Shown here: positions 6,867 through 14,763 of the stretch, piece by piece
Position numbering within the stretch: position 1 is the stretch's first letter
Layout: each line of letters starts with the position of its first letter
From: JBCBSS01 sp039819065
GTDB taxonomy: Bacteria > Bacteroidota > Bacteroidia > Cytophagales > Cyclobacteriaceae
Reading direction: 5' to 3'
DNA length: 27,208 bases
Assembly (NCBI GenBank): GCA_039819065.1
Contig: JBCBSS010000108.1
Span: 1 to 27,208 of the forward strand
Notes under the pieces: model-generated
Databases searched by the model: none
What the model was told of the DNA's origin: nothing
What the model saw: only the letters and a program-made list of their open reading frames with translations
Position numbers and translations under genes: made by a program

Positions 6867-7616
6867 GTGAAAAACTCGATTTTTATACTCATGATAGCCC
6901 TTTTTGCGGGCTGTAGCGAAGAGGTCACGCTAGACGAGAACAACCTCGCCGATTATATTACGCTTAACCGTACTTCATCGCTGGCTGATTTAGTGGCCTG
7001 TGCTGGAGGAAAAGAAGGTGGGTTATTGGGTTCTCGCATGGAGCCGACAGATGTCCTGTTTTATCCTATACAAGGAGCGGAGGATTTTCGATATTTTGAA
7101 GCCGAGAATGTAGCCGACTCCGCTGATTTCTCGAAGTATATCGCCAAGCCATTAACCTCTGAGCCCATATTCAACGCATATCTCTGGAAGTTTAACAATG
7201 AATCATTTTCCGGAGAAAGAATGGGCGTCGTTACCTATACCACCTCTGGCAACCTACACGTCAGTACGCCCATTCGGCTAAAAACCAATGTTAAACCAAC
7301 CGAGGTGAATTCGGATTTGGTACAGGTTTTTGAGAATGGGTTGACACCTTCATTCACCTGGACGGACGGATTGATTGAGGAGAACGTGATCTACTTTCAT
7401 GTTATCTCTGATACCGACAACAATCTCATTTCCGGCACCTATACTATCGAAAAGGAATTTACTTTTTACGACTTGAGTAATGTCGTTTTCAACATCACCG
7501 ATCCTACTACGAACCCCATGCTGGAGCCAAATAGCGACTATAAATTCACTATGATGGGAGTGAGTGAAGACAATTGGGTTAACCTGCTTATAGAAAGGGA
7601 GTTTTCTACCAATTGA
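6867..7616 (+). CDS. Predicted lipoprotein, unknown function
   Basis: A protein of about 249 aa beginning at GTG 6867 (MKNSIFILMIALFAGC). This gives a compact signal peptide with lipobox LFAGC and lipid-attached Cys16. The frame can be extended to a TTG at 6843, but that adds eight polar residues ahead of a normal signal, and the ATG at 6891 would leave too short a signal. The mature part is acidic and rich in beta-type sequence, with no cysteine cluster or catalytic motif that I recognise. The tail (SDYKFTMMGVSEDNWVN) resembles the end of an Ig-like or Fn3-like fold, a weak impression only. It is probably attached to the inner or outer membrane facing the periplasm. It is monocistronic and convergent with the DinB-like gene. 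Confidence 0.75.
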   Translation: MKNSIFILMIALFAGCSEEVTLDENNLADYITLNRTSSLADLVACAGGKEGGLLGSRMEPTDVLFYPIQGAEDFRYFEAENVADSADFSKYIAKPLTSEPIFNAYLWKFNNESFSGERMGVVTYTTSGNLHVSTPIRLKTNVKPTEVNSDLVQVFENGLTPSFTWTDGLIEENVIYFHVISDTDNNLISGTYTIEKEFTFYDLSNVVFNITDPTTNPMLEPNSDYKFTMMGVSEDNWVNLLIEREFSTN

Positions 7617-7667
7617 GCTGAAATTCTATTTTACCATTGAGATGGCAATGTCATAATAATTTTCGCC

Positions 7668-7723
7668 GTCGTTTGTCAAGACACAAACGACTAAACTGAG
7701 CGAACCCATGCGTGAGACACGCA
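7668..7723. repeat. Two hairpins between convergent genes
   Basis: GTCGTTTGT at 7668-7676 pairs perfectly with 7683-7691, and TGCGTG at 7709-7714 with CACGCA at 7718-7723. They lie in the 168-bp gap between the convergent lipoprotein and DinB-like genes, where a shared transcript end is expected. No T-run of the intrinsic-terminator type follows on either strand, so this may be a repeated element rather than a terminator. Confidence 0.4.
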
Positions 7724-7784
7724 CGGAGGCTACAAGGTTTCTACCTTCCTTTAACAGAATTACAATAGGCTTATGATATTCCGG

Positions 7785-8348
7785 CTAATTGGGCAACCTG
7801 TTCTTTACCAGCGCGATTTGCCCCATGTGGTTGGCCATATGCTTCAGCACATGATACCATACCCAGTGGTTATTTATGCCTTCGTCAACATCTGCTGCAA
7901 ACCATTCGTCATCCTTGGCCTTCAAGCCTTCCAGCGTTTTCTTTCTCACTTCATCCCAAAGGTCGAGGTAATATTTGATGGGTTTGCCCTTTAGGTCTTC
8001 CCTTGAATGATGCCCCAACTCGCCGGCAATCCCCCAACGCTTGGCTTCTTCTACAGTCCAGGTTCGCCCTTCTAAGGTCTCCACCTGATAGTAGGCTTCT
8101 GTGGAGGCCAAATGCATAATCATGGCCCCAATGCTGTTGGCCTTTTCGTCTATGAGAAAATCGGTTTGTTCCTGGTTGAGTGCTTTGACCTCTTCTGTAA
8201 TTGTGTTTTTTAAATCCTCCAGCATAACCACCATAATCCCGATTTGAGTTGAATAACCCTCTTTAGGTATAATTTGGCCCTGTCCGTGCAGGAAAGTAAT
8301 GGGCATACAGATTAAAAGCAGGCAACAAGTATTTTTTAGCGTTTTCAT
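7785..8348 (-). CDS. DinB-like protein with signal peptide
   Basis: A 187-aa protein. Residues 1-23 (MKTLKNTCCLLLICMPITFLHG) form a signal peptide, so it is exported, which is less usual for this family. The rest is the DinB/DUF664 four-helix bundle, a YfiT/DinB metal-binding fold. Likely metal ligands are H79 (IMHLAS) and H170 and H174 (LKHMANHMGQI), matching the three-histidine pattern of the family; H161 and H166 are also nearby. DinB-like proteins include thiol transferases and many members of unknown function, so the reaction is not assigned. A perfect -7 element lies 28 bp upstream, suggesting its own transcript with a short leader. Confidence 0.85.
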   Translation of the reverse strand: MKTLKNTCCLLLICMPITFLHGQGQIIPKEGYSTQIGIMVVMLEDLKNTITEEVKALNQEQTDFLIDEKANSIGAMIMHLASTEAYYQVETLEGRTWTVEEAKRWGIAGELGHHSREDLKGKPIKYYLDLWDEVRKKTLEGLKAKDDEWFAADVDEGINNHWVWYHVLKHMANHMGQIALVKNRLPN

Positions 8349-8375
8349 AGGCTTCAGGGAAAGTATTTATCTATT

Positions 8376-8383
8376 CAAATGTA
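8376..8383 (-). promoter_or_regulatory. Candidate -7 promoter element of the DinB-like gene
   Basis: On the minus strand this reads TACATTTG, an exact match to the Bacteroidota -7 consensus TAnnTTTG. It is 28 bp upstream of the ATG at 8348, giving a leader of about 20 nt. No convincing TTTG lies at the proper -33 distance, so support is partial. Confidence 0.35.
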
Positions 8384-8541
8384 GAATGCTGAATAGCACC
8401 TAATGGTTGCCAAGGCCTATGGCTGCCAGGTTCTTATCTGACAAAGTAAGGTAAGTGTCAGTTATTCAATTAACCATTAAACAACCGGGTAAAGATAGAA
8501 TCTAGGATAACTGTAAAGGAAGCCAGAAATTATGGTCAGGC

Positions 8542-8781
8542 CTATCTTTCAAATACTTGATGATTGAAGTTAGGATGAAACACTCGCCTTCTTTTTCTCA
8601 AAGTACGACCCCGTAATTGGAAATAGAGTATAGACCCAATAATGGGAAAAGTCAAAACGATCCAAAACCATAAAGTGGCTGACCAGGGGTTATTTCTTCT
8701 CGACCTGAATATGTCTATCATTGCCAATATGCAAAAAGCAATGGTTAAGATGCTAAGTGCGCTGATTAAGAATGCTTCCAT
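8542..8781 (-). CDS. PLDc_N-type small membrane protein
   Basis: A 79-aa protein with two hydrophobic segments (about 3-24 and 36-56) joined by a short basic loop (RSRRNNPWSA) and ending in an Arg/Lys-rich tail. The pattern NPWSATLWFWIVLTFPIIGSILYF matches the N-terminal membrane domain of cardiolipin synthases, which often occurs as a free-standing small protein (PLDc_N family). There is no phospholipase D HKD motif, so it is not a synthase on its own. Its function is unknown; it is probably an inner-membrane protein. It has its own 203-bp upstream gap. Confidence 0.75.
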   Translation of the reverse strand: MEAFLISALSILTIAFCILAMIDIFRSRRNNPWSATLWFWIVLTFPIIGSILYFQLRGRTLRKRRRVFHPNFNHQVFER

Positions 8782-8984
8782 TTCTTTCTATTTACTGTTC
8801 TCGTACTCGTAAATCTATGAATTTATACGTTTTAATGGACATTTCTAATTGATTTCTACGACACTTTGTAAAGCGAATAGGGACGCCTGTAAGTTTAGAG
8901 GCGGTAGTATCTTCGAATTGATTGATTAAGCCCTAAGATGTATCTGATGAATGAAGTGTTCTAGCCTAATCTAGCCTACAGGTT

Positions 8985-9395
8985 TTATTCCACCCTATTA
9001 AGTGTGATAGCATTAGCTGCAAAGTCGGTAGGCCTGCTTGCCGAGGGGTCAAACTGAATGGCCAGTTTCATTTGATCTTTGGTCAAAAACTCAATGATCC
9101 CTCTCAACCTTCCAAGTTCAGATGCATCAGCAACGTTTTTCATAATAAAGTCAATCTCGATAGGGTCGGTATTGTAGTCAATTTTGTATTCCAGGCTTCT
9201 TTCTCCTGTTTTTCCATTGCCACCCATAGTTCTGCCGTCAAACTCAAATGTGGCGTATCCTTCTGCGTCAAGGATCATTGAACCGAAGTCGCCATTATCT
9301 TCGCCGCTCCACTTACCAACGTGCCGGTCATTTTCGAAATTTGTACCCCAAAATAGAGTGCATGATGCTACGATAAGCATTGCGATTTTGCTCAT
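8985..9395 (-). CDS. Secreted protein, unknown function
   Basis: A 136-aa protein whose first 20 or so residues (MSKIAMLIVASCTLFWGTNF) look like a cleavable signal peptide; no cysteine sits at a lipobox position near the end of the hydrophobic stretch apart from C12, which lacks the usual small residues after it. The mature part begins with VGKWSGEDNGDFGSMILDAEGYATFEFDGRTM, a pattern of short beta strands like those in small lipocalin-like or copper-resistance-type domains ("threshold expression" folds), but no firm family can be named. It probably works in the periplasm. It is a single gene with no clear partner. Confidence 0.65.
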   Translation of the reverse strand: MSKIAMLIVASCTLFWGTNFENDRHVGKWSGEDNGDFGSMILDAEGYATFEFDGRTMGGNGKTGERSLEYKIDYNTDPIEIDFIMKNVADASELGRLRGIIEFLTKDQMKLAIQFDPSASRPTDFAANAITLNRVE

Positions 9396-9535
9396 AGGTC
9401 TGATTTATTTAAGTGCGGATAAGCACATTTGAATTAGTTTGTTCTGATTGATTATATAGTTAATGTTTCGCGCCGCAAATTGTTCACCGCTTAAGTGGCC
9501 AATTAATCTTATCCTTTGCTGATGCCTTCTGAAGG

Positions 9536-9883
9536 TTAGCTTTGAAGTAGCTCAATCAATCCGCAAGCTCCGGCTCCGATGATCAAAGACCAGGAAATCC
9601 AATCTTTGAATTCATTCTTCTTGTGTAATAGGAATAATAGGTGTAGAAAAAAATGCACTATCAGAAAAATGCTGAAGCCATATCGGAATGAATGGCTATG
9701 TAGCATGTCAGGTAGCAAAGGAAAGTAAAAAAGTGGTATATGCAGGAATATGAAGACAATCATGCCGGTTTTATCATTCATAAAGCTGGTAGCAGGAAAT
9801 ATCCGCCATTCGTGGCACCGGATGGCATCCATCTCATGCATCAATATAAAAGCCAATCCCAGAGTGAAAATATCAATAGCCAT
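9536..9883 (-). CDS. DUF6713-type membrane protein
   Basis: A 115-aa protein, almost entirely hydrophobic, with about four membrane segments. The conserved N-terminal sequence HEMDAIRCHEWRIFP (around residues 16-30) contains two histidines and two acidic residues and is characteristic of a family I recall as DUF6713; this is from memory of the motif and was not searched. The function is unknown; the histidine/acidic motif could bind metal or a lipid headgroup. It lies 44 bp downstream of the TetR-type gene, and a 16-bp palindrome sits at the junction, so it is probably controlled by that regulator. Confidence 0.75.
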   Translation of the reverse strand: MAIDIFTLGLAFILMHEMDAIRCHEWRIFPATSFMNDKTGMIVFIFLHIPLFYFPLLPDMLHSHSFRYGFSIFLIVHFFLHLLFLLHKKNEFKDWISWSLIIGAGACGLIELLQS

Positions 9884-9927
9884 GCTTTTAGGTTTAAAGC
9901 AAATAACTATGAAAAGGAAGTTAAATT

Positions 9928-10488
9928 TTAGACGGATCCGTCTATAGTGTGGGCGCTTCTAAGTGCTGAAGCGATTGTTTTAAGCTCCGTAAACGAAGCA
10001 TTCAAATAGCTCAGATTGAGTTTTTCTAGCGAGGAACGCTGAAATAAATTTTCAATGCCCATAGTGAGAAGGCGCCTCCCAGTGCTTGAGTGGGCTGTTA
10101 AATTCAACTCCTTATTCCAAAGGTTTAAAATAGCAGCGATGCCTTGATCTGTGATTTTTAAATACAATGATTCGAATTCTGAGATATTTCTATTCACCAG
10201 TAGTTGCCGGTGAAATAATACATCAAGCTTATATTTTATGAAAATGTCAAATAGATCAGGGTCAATATTTTGGCACTTGCGTTCTTCTTCTAGAATAATT
10301 TGAGCCCTGCTAAGGTGATAGTCTAACAATCGACTGGTGAAAACCTGCAAATCGGCGAAATGATGGTAGAATGAAGATTTGCTCTTCTTTACCGCTCGGG
10401 CTAAACCTTCAACCGTTAATGCTGAAGGGCCTTTTTCAGCAAAGATTTGATGCCCAGTAATGATCCAAGATTTCTCTGATTCCTTCAT
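9928..10488 (-). CDS. TetR/AcrR-family transcriptional regulator
   Basis: A 186-aa protein with the typical N-terminal domain: helix-turn-helix at about residues 25-44 (TVEGLARAVKKSKSSFYHHF), preceded by GHQIFAEKG, a common TetR helix-1 end. The C-terminal helical domain has no recognisable ligand signature. The gene ends in codons for DGSV and a stop that form half of a 16-bp palindrome, the best candidate for its own operator. The most likely target is the DUF6713 gene immediately downstream; it is unrelated in sequence to the other TetR gene of this window beyond the DNA-binding domain. Confidence 0.9.
   Translation of the reverse strand: MKESEKSWIITGHQIFAEKGPSALTVEGLARAVKKSKSSFYHHFADLQVFTSRLLDYHLSRAQIILEEERKCQNIDPDLFDIFIKYKLDVLFHRQLLVNRNISEFESLYLKITDQGIAAILNLWNKELNLTAHSSTGRRLLTMGIENLFQRSSLEKLNLSYLNASFTELKTIASALRSAHTIDGSV
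9929..9944. promoter_or_regulatory. 16-bp palindrome, candidate TetR-type operator
   Basis: TAGACGGATCCGTCTA is a perfect palindrome overlapping the stop codon of the TetR gene and 46 bp upstream of the DUF6713 start. Its outer half-sites TAGAC/GTCTA equal those of the NemR box of E. coli (TAGACC-N4-GGTCTA), itself a TetR-family operator. The likeness is suggestive, not proof, because part of the sequence also encodes the C-terminus. Confidence 0.5.
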
Positions 10489-10540
10489 TTTTCATGACGA
10501 CCAATGACTTAGCCTTAAACGATATGATGGCTAAGGAGTA

Positions 10541-10996
10541 CTATTTTTTTAAGTTCTGCTCATAAGTGTTTATCCAGTCGCTCACGCTTATTTTCCGCAT
10601 CAATTCCCCAATCAACTCATAAGGAATATCATCTAACTTTTTGAAGCGAATACAGCTTTTGCCCATGTCGAGTTTTCGCGTACTGTGCTTGGGGTATTCA
10701 TTCACAAACCACTCCAACAGCTTTGGGTCAGAGTATATCCCCATATGGTAAAAATTAATGGAGTTTTTTTGTGAAGCAATTCCAGCAAATGGCAGTGGTT
10801 CACTGGGCTTACAATGGTAACCTTCAGGATAAACAGAATGTGGTACGACATAACCTAACCCTCCGTAGCTTATGGCGGCTTCAAAGCCTTCAGGAAGGTT
10901 TTTGACTATGACATCATGTAGCTTGTTGAATGGCTCAACTCTATCTTCGGGAAGACTGATCAGAATTTCTTCAACCGTTTTTCCTGTCGCTTTCAT
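10541..10996 (-). CDS. DUF1801-domain protein
   Basis: A 151-aa cytosolic protein. The pattern (TVEEILISLPEDRVEPFNKLHDVIVKNLPEG, then AISYGGLGYVVPHSVYP, then FYHMGIYS and a conserved KSCIRFKKLDDIP near the C-terminus) is that of the DUF1801/YdhG family, small alpha-beta proteins with a frataxin-like fold. Their biochemical role is not known; some have been proposed as metal or nucleotide binding, without proof. It is followed by a short 7-bp inverted repeat (10508-10535) before the TetR gene, so the two are probably separate transcripts. Confidence 0.8.
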   Translation of the reverse strand: MKATGKTVEEILISLPEDRVEPFNKLHDVIVKNLPEGFEAAISYGGLGYVVPHSVYPEGYHCKPSEPLPFAGIASQKNSINFYHMGIYSDPKLLEWFVNEYPKHSTRKLDMGKSCIRFKKLDDIPYELIGELMRKISVSDWINTYEQNLKK

Positions 10997-11128
10997 GTGC
11001 TTCGTGATTTTCTATTTTGATATTTTATGCGTTTGGTCAACCACTCTAAATTGACCGCTTATGTCAGATAAAGTCAGTAAGCTCTTTCAGATTGATTTTC
11101 AATTTACCATTTAGAATTGAGACCTGCT

Positions 11129-11165
11129 TACGACTAAACCTACTCATTGAACATGGTTAGTCGTA
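11129..11165. repeat. Inverted repeat downstream of the aldo/keto reductase gene
   Basis: TACGACTAA at 11129-11137 pairs perfectly with 11157-11165 across a 19-nt spacer. It starts 12 nt downstream of the aldo/keto reductase stop codon (minus strand). No T-run follows, so it may act as a transcript-end hairpin only weakly or be a repeat remnant. Confidence 0.35.
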
Positions 11166-11176
11166 CTCGGTACAAG

Positions 11177-12004
11177 TTATTCTATGTGCGATAAATCCTC
11201 TCCCAGATTTCTATTCTGATTGAGCCCTTCGATAATGGCCATTTCTTCTTCGGTCAACTTAAAATCGAATATTTCGAAATTCTGAGCTATCCTTTTCGGA
11301 GTGACTGACTTGGGAATAACCGCTACACCTCTTTGAATCAGCCATCGTAAAGTGACCTGTACCGCTGATTTTTGGTGTGCCTGGCCGATGGCTACCAATT
11401 CAGGGATATCCATTACTTCGCCCATCATGATTGGTCGCCATGCCTCCAATTGAATTTTGTGTTCGTTAGCAAACTTCAGCAATTCGTTTTGGCTGAGATG
11501 TGGATGTACTTCCACTTGATTGACTGCTGGAACTATGCTAGAGTGCTGCATCAGATCTTCTAATTGCGCTATGCTGAAATTACACACGCCGATGGCCTTT
11601 GCCCTGCCACTTGCATAGATCTCTTCCATAGCGCGGTAGGTTTCTTTGTATTTGGACTTGACTGGCCAATGAATGAGATAAAGGTCTACATAATCAGTTT
11701 GTAGTCGTTCCAGGCTTTGGTCGAACGCCCGTAGAGTATTATCGTATCCCTGTTCGGTGTTCCAGACTTTCGTGGCGAGAAAGATTTCCTCTCTTGGGGT
11801 CCCACTTTCCTTTATTGCTCTTCCGACCCCAGGTTCATTTTCATAGGCCGATGCGGTATCTATTTTTCGGTATCCCGACTTGAGGGCGGAGATTATGGCA
11901 CTTTCTACTTCGCCATCATTTTTGGCAAACAGAACGCCAAGGCCAATGGATGGCATTTTTAATCCATTATTGAGAGTGAAAGTAGTTTCTTCGTTGATAG
12001 TCAT
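11177..12004 (-). CDS. Aldo/keto reductase
   Basis: A 275-aa cytosolic enzyme of the aldo-keto reductase superfamily, which reduces aldehydes or ketones with NADPH. The catalytic tetrad is visible: D49 (KIDTASAYENE), Y54, K79 (LATKVWN) and H112 (LIHWP). The cofactor-binding C-terminal part includes WLIQRGVAVIPKSVTPKRIAQN. The length and motifs match the 2,5-diketo-D-gluconate reductase-like bacterial group (AKR5-type), but substrates cannot be predicted from sequence alone. It probably scavenges reactive carbonyls. It stands alone between the DUF1801 and methyltransferase genes. Confidence 0.93.
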   Translation of the reverse strand: MTINEETTFTLNNGLKMPSIGLGVLFAKNDGEVESAIISALKSGYRKIDTASAYENEPGVGRAIKESGTPREEIFLATKVWNTEQGYDNTLRAFDQSLERLQTDYVDLYLIHWPVKSKYKETYRAMEEIYASGRAKAIGVCNFSIAQLEDLMQHSSIVPAVNQVEVHPHLSQNELLKFANEHKIQLEAWRPIMMGEVMDIPELVAIGQAHQKSAVQVTLRWLIQRGVAVIPKSVTPKRIAQNFEIFDFKLTEEEMAIIEGLNQNRNLGEDLSHIE

Positions 12005-12134
12005 TTGAAGGTTTTTTGGTAATCGAGTGTAATGATTAAATATATGGAATGGTAGCTAAAATGCACTAACCTATTTCACACACTCAGGGTTACAATCTAC
12101 ACTAAAACTATCAGAAGAGATGGACTATACGTTT

Positions 12135-12173
12135 CCTATGAATGCCCTTATCGACCCCCTGTTCATTCATAGG
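12135..12173. repeat. Inverted repeat between reductase and methyltransferase genes
   Basis: CCTATGAATG at 12135-12144 pairs perfectly with 12164-12173 across a 19-nt spacer, about 35 bp downstream of the methyltransferase stop codon. It may be a transcript-end hairpin or a small repeat remnant. Confidence 0.3.
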
Positions 12174-12207
12174 AGGCATTGCTGCTAGCAGGTTTAATGT
12201 TTCGTCT

Positions 12208-12981
12208 TCAATAGATTTGAAGGTGATTGGCGTCTATTTTAACTTTTACCTCTGCCGTTATAATTACATATCCCGCATCAAGTACGTTTTGGCTCAAAAT
12301 AGCCTGATTCTTTTCTCTCCATTTGCCACTTGTTAGGTCATCTTCTAGTTGTTTTAAACCAGTGGTTGGGTCTGTTATTTTTGAGAAGGCAGAAATGGAT
12401 TGTCTTATTTTCTTATTGAGATAGGCTTCTGGTCTTTTCCAATAGGCTGCCATAAACCCGTCTTGACAATCTTCGGGAATCAGCAAAGGTGATACTTCAA
12501 CCTTTTCAAAGTAGTTCTTTAATTCATCAACTGATGGAAAAATAGATTGATCAGTGATATGAAATTCAGGAAAATAGTCTCTTGTGAGCCAAAACGGTTC
12601 AGCATCGGGGTTCCAGGTCAAGACTACAAATCGGTCTGTAACCACTCTATTGATTTCTTTGAATGCTCGTTCCTTATCTTTCCAATGGTGCATGGATAGA
12701 ATGGCCATTCCGTGTGTGAAACTATTGTTTTCAAACGGAAGCGCTTCCACAAATGCTTGAACCGAAGGGTGAGAACCCTCTTTCCGTTGAGCAATCATTT
12801 CAGAAGACGGTTCTACGGCAACCAACTCAATATGCTTCGGTTCGTAGGATCCGGTTCCGGCACCAATATTTATGATTCGTTTTGCCCCTTTTAATTGAGC
12901 GTGAAGCTGTTCTTCGATTCTACTGTCAGTACGTCGATTGGAAGAATAATTAATGCCAATATCGTCATAAAGTACCCTCAT
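12208..12981 (-). CDS. Class I SAM-dependent methyltransferase
   Basis: A 257-aa protein beginning at ATG 12981 (MRVLYDDIGINYSS), which gives the usual start of this family; the frame continues to a TTG at 13017 but that extension is not family-like. SAM-binding motif I is INIGAGTGSY (about residues 37-46), with an acidic residue E57 (AVEPSSEM) at the end of the second strand. Post-motif LSMHHWKDKERAFKEINRV is typical of UbiE/methyltransferase-11 domain proteins. The family adds a methyl group from S-adenosylmethionine to small molecules; the acceptor is unknown. There is no operon partner: the beta-lactamase-like gene lies 128 bp upstream. Confidence 0.88.
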   Translation of the reverse strand: MRVLYDDIGINYSSNRRTDSRIEEQLHAQLKGAKRIINIGAGTGSYEPKHIELVAVEPSSEMIAQRKEGSHPSVQAFVEALPFENNSFTHGMAILSMHHWKDKERAFKEINRVVTDRFVVLTWNPDAEPFWLTRDYFPEFHITDQSIFPSVDELKNYFEKVEVSPLLIPEDCQDGFMAAYWKRPEAYLNKKIRQSISAFSKITDPTTGLKQLEDDLTSGKWREKNQAILSQNVLDAGYVIITAEVKVKIDANHLQIY

Positions 12982-13109
12982 AGCATTGAGAAGAAAATTA
13001 GATTTAACGCCCAACAATCATGTATAAGCCGGATGATTACAACCTCTATAAATGTACCTGATAGCACCAGGCTTTACAAACCCAACAGTTATCTACTTCT
13101 AAAACTTTC

Positions 13110-14537
13110 TCATTCAATTTTGCTCGCTTCAAATCCATAGAATTTGAAGCCGGTTATTGCATCACCGTCACGGAGAAACTGCAGGTATTCACCATTGTTT
13201 TTATTGAAGAAAGTGCTGTCCGAAGCAGGAAGTAAGATAATGGGAACGGGTGTAAATGGCGCAATGTGAGCTAGTCCGTTGTCCTTCACTACGATCTCTA
13301 CCTCACCCAGGTCTGGGATATTGTACTTACCTATAAACCTCTGCAGCTCCTCAGTCGATTGCTCCTGAATCACTCTTTTAATAGGCTCAATGCCAGGCAG
13401 TCCATATTCCTTGGCGATGCTCAGCTTTATTTCCTGAATGATACTTCCATTGTCTGAGTTAACCATGATCACCGCGGCAACAGGCTTCTCTTTCCAGGTC
13501 ACCAGATCGGCTCTGAATCCCTCGTCTGCGCCTCCGTGCCCAAATGTGTGTTCCGCTACAGCTGGCCCCAAACCATGGTCGTTCATTCCAGGTACAAGCA
13601 TTTCATTTACCGTATTCGCCTTCAGCAAACCGTCTTGTTGGGTTTGATAAATGTGCTGAATTTCTTTTGCGACCATTATAAGTTGTGATGGGGTAGTCCA
13701 TAGGCCGGCAGCTGCCATTTCAGGATATATAGGCCATTTTCCTTCTACTTCATCCCCATTGGCACGGTAGCCAGTGGCGGCAATGGCATGGTATTGCTGA
13801 GGTAGAGGGTTCTCAAAGGTACTGCCGGCCATTCCCAAGGGATCCAATACTTGTGACTGCATGATTTCCGGGAATGACTTTCCTTCAACATCCGTAATCA
13901 TGAGCTGCATGATGGTATAACCACCACCAGAGTACATCCAACTTTCTCCCGGTTCCTTATAGACACGAACGGAATCTGTGTTTCCTAGCCCATTTAATAC
14001 TTCGATTATGGTAGGTATTGTATCACCTTTATCGTATCCTGGAAAACCCCATACTGTTAATCCCGCCGTATGATTCAATATTCTTCGGGTGGTGACTTTT
14101 TCTTTTGTTGTAAACTCGTTTTCAGGAAGTTTCCAACTGGTGAGGTATTTATTAACGTTCGAATCTAAGCTGATGACACCCTCTTCTGCCAGTTGGTGGG
14201 CTCTAATGGCTGAAACAGGTTTACTTATTGATCCTGCCAAGAACATTGTTTCGGCCGTTACCGGTCGGTTTTCAGCACTGTCCGCGATCCCATAACCTTT
14301 CGCCCATTCTATCTTACCATCATTGATAACAGCTATGCTAACTCCGGGAATACCCAATTCCCTCATCCTGGCTTCGATGTTATAGAGGGGAATGCTATCT
14401 CCCTGAATTTGGAGGTTGGGTTGAAGACCGTTCTCGATTCTGGAAATTCGTTCAGTTAATTGTTCGTTATCCTTTTCGGTTTGGGTGGCACAACCGATCA
14501 AAATGAGTAGAAGAAAAATAGGGATAAGTGTTTTCAT
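13110..14537 (-). CDS. Serine beta-lactamase/penicillin-binding-like lipoprotein
   Basis: A 475-aa protein. Residues 1-16 are a lipoprotein signal (MKTLIPIFLLLILIGC, Cys16 lipidated), so it is membrane-anchored outside the cytoplasm. Residues 50-390 are a class C beta-lactamase-like serine hydrolase: S103-I-S-K106 (SxxK), Y202-S-G in the YxN position and HGG (334-336) in the KTG position. The Asn of YxN is replaced by Gly, common in esterase and D-aminopeptidase-like relatives, so true penicillin hydrolysis is doubtful. Residues 395-475 are a small C-terminal beta domain. It may act as an esterase or on peptidoglycan-type peptides. It is monocistronic. Confidence 0.85.
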   Translation of the reverse strand: MKTLIPIFLLLILIGCATQTEKDNEQLTERISRIENGLQPNLQIQGDSIPLYNIEARMRELGIPGVSIAVINDGKIEWAKGYGIADSAENRPVTAETMFLAGSISKPVSAIRAHQLAEEGVISLDSNVNKYLTSWKLPENEFTTKEKVTTRRILNHTAGLTVWGFPGYDKGDTIPTIIEVLNGLGNTDSVRVYKEPGESWMYSGGGYTIMQLMITDVEGKSFPEIMQSQVLDPLGMAGSTFENPLPQQYHAIAATGYRANGDEVEGKWPIYPEMAAAGLWTTPSQLIMVAKEIQHIYQTQQDGLLKANTVNEMLVPGMNDHGLGPAVAEHTFGHGGADEGFRADLVTWKEKPVAAVIMVNSDNGSIIQEIKLSIAKEYGLPGIEPIKRVIQEQSTEELQRFIGKYNIPDLGEVEIVVKDNGLAHIAPFTPVPIILLPASDSTFFNKNNGEYLQFLRDGDAITGFKFYGFEASKIE

Positions 14538-14614
14538 ATGGGATGGTTTAGTATGGATAACGTCTAGCTAAAATGGTACGCTAGCGCATAGAGGTATGAA
14601 AAATTGCTTTTCGT

Positions 14615-14754
14615 GAGGCCGTCTCAAAAGCTGTCTTTTCGACCCTGACGGGTCGGGAGAGAAATCTTACGCGACTCAAAGTGTTGATTAACAGTAGAGT
14701 AAGATTTCTCATTGCATTCGAAATGACATTAAAACGGACTTTTGAGACCACCTC
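14615..14754. repeat. 140-bp hairpin element, copy 1
   Basis: Outer arms 14615-14630 and 14739-14754 pair at 14 of 16 positions; an inner stem GAGAAATCTTAC (14659-14670) pairs with 14699-14710, and a third stem lies at 14640-14655 (CGACCC/GGGTCG). The interior shares TGTCATnTCGAAT (minus strand), CTTTGAGT and the 14-base CTGTCTTTTCGACC with the copy at 23916-24045. It begins 10 nt after the stop codon of the preceding minus-strand gene. It is likely a dispersed non-autonomous repeat that also forms a strong hairpin in the 3' untranslated region. Confidence 0.7.
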
Positions 14755-14763
14755 TAAATTCTT

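Noticed and set aside
8961..8980. Direct repeat CTAGCCTA in tandem
   Set aside because: Only eight to ten bases, two units, no associated feature; chance is likely.
13110..14537. Assignment of the serine hydrolase as a true antibiotic-resistance beta-lactamase
   Set aside because: The SxxK motif is present, but the YxN position reads YSG and the protein has an extra C-terminal domain, as in esterase/peptidase-type relatives.
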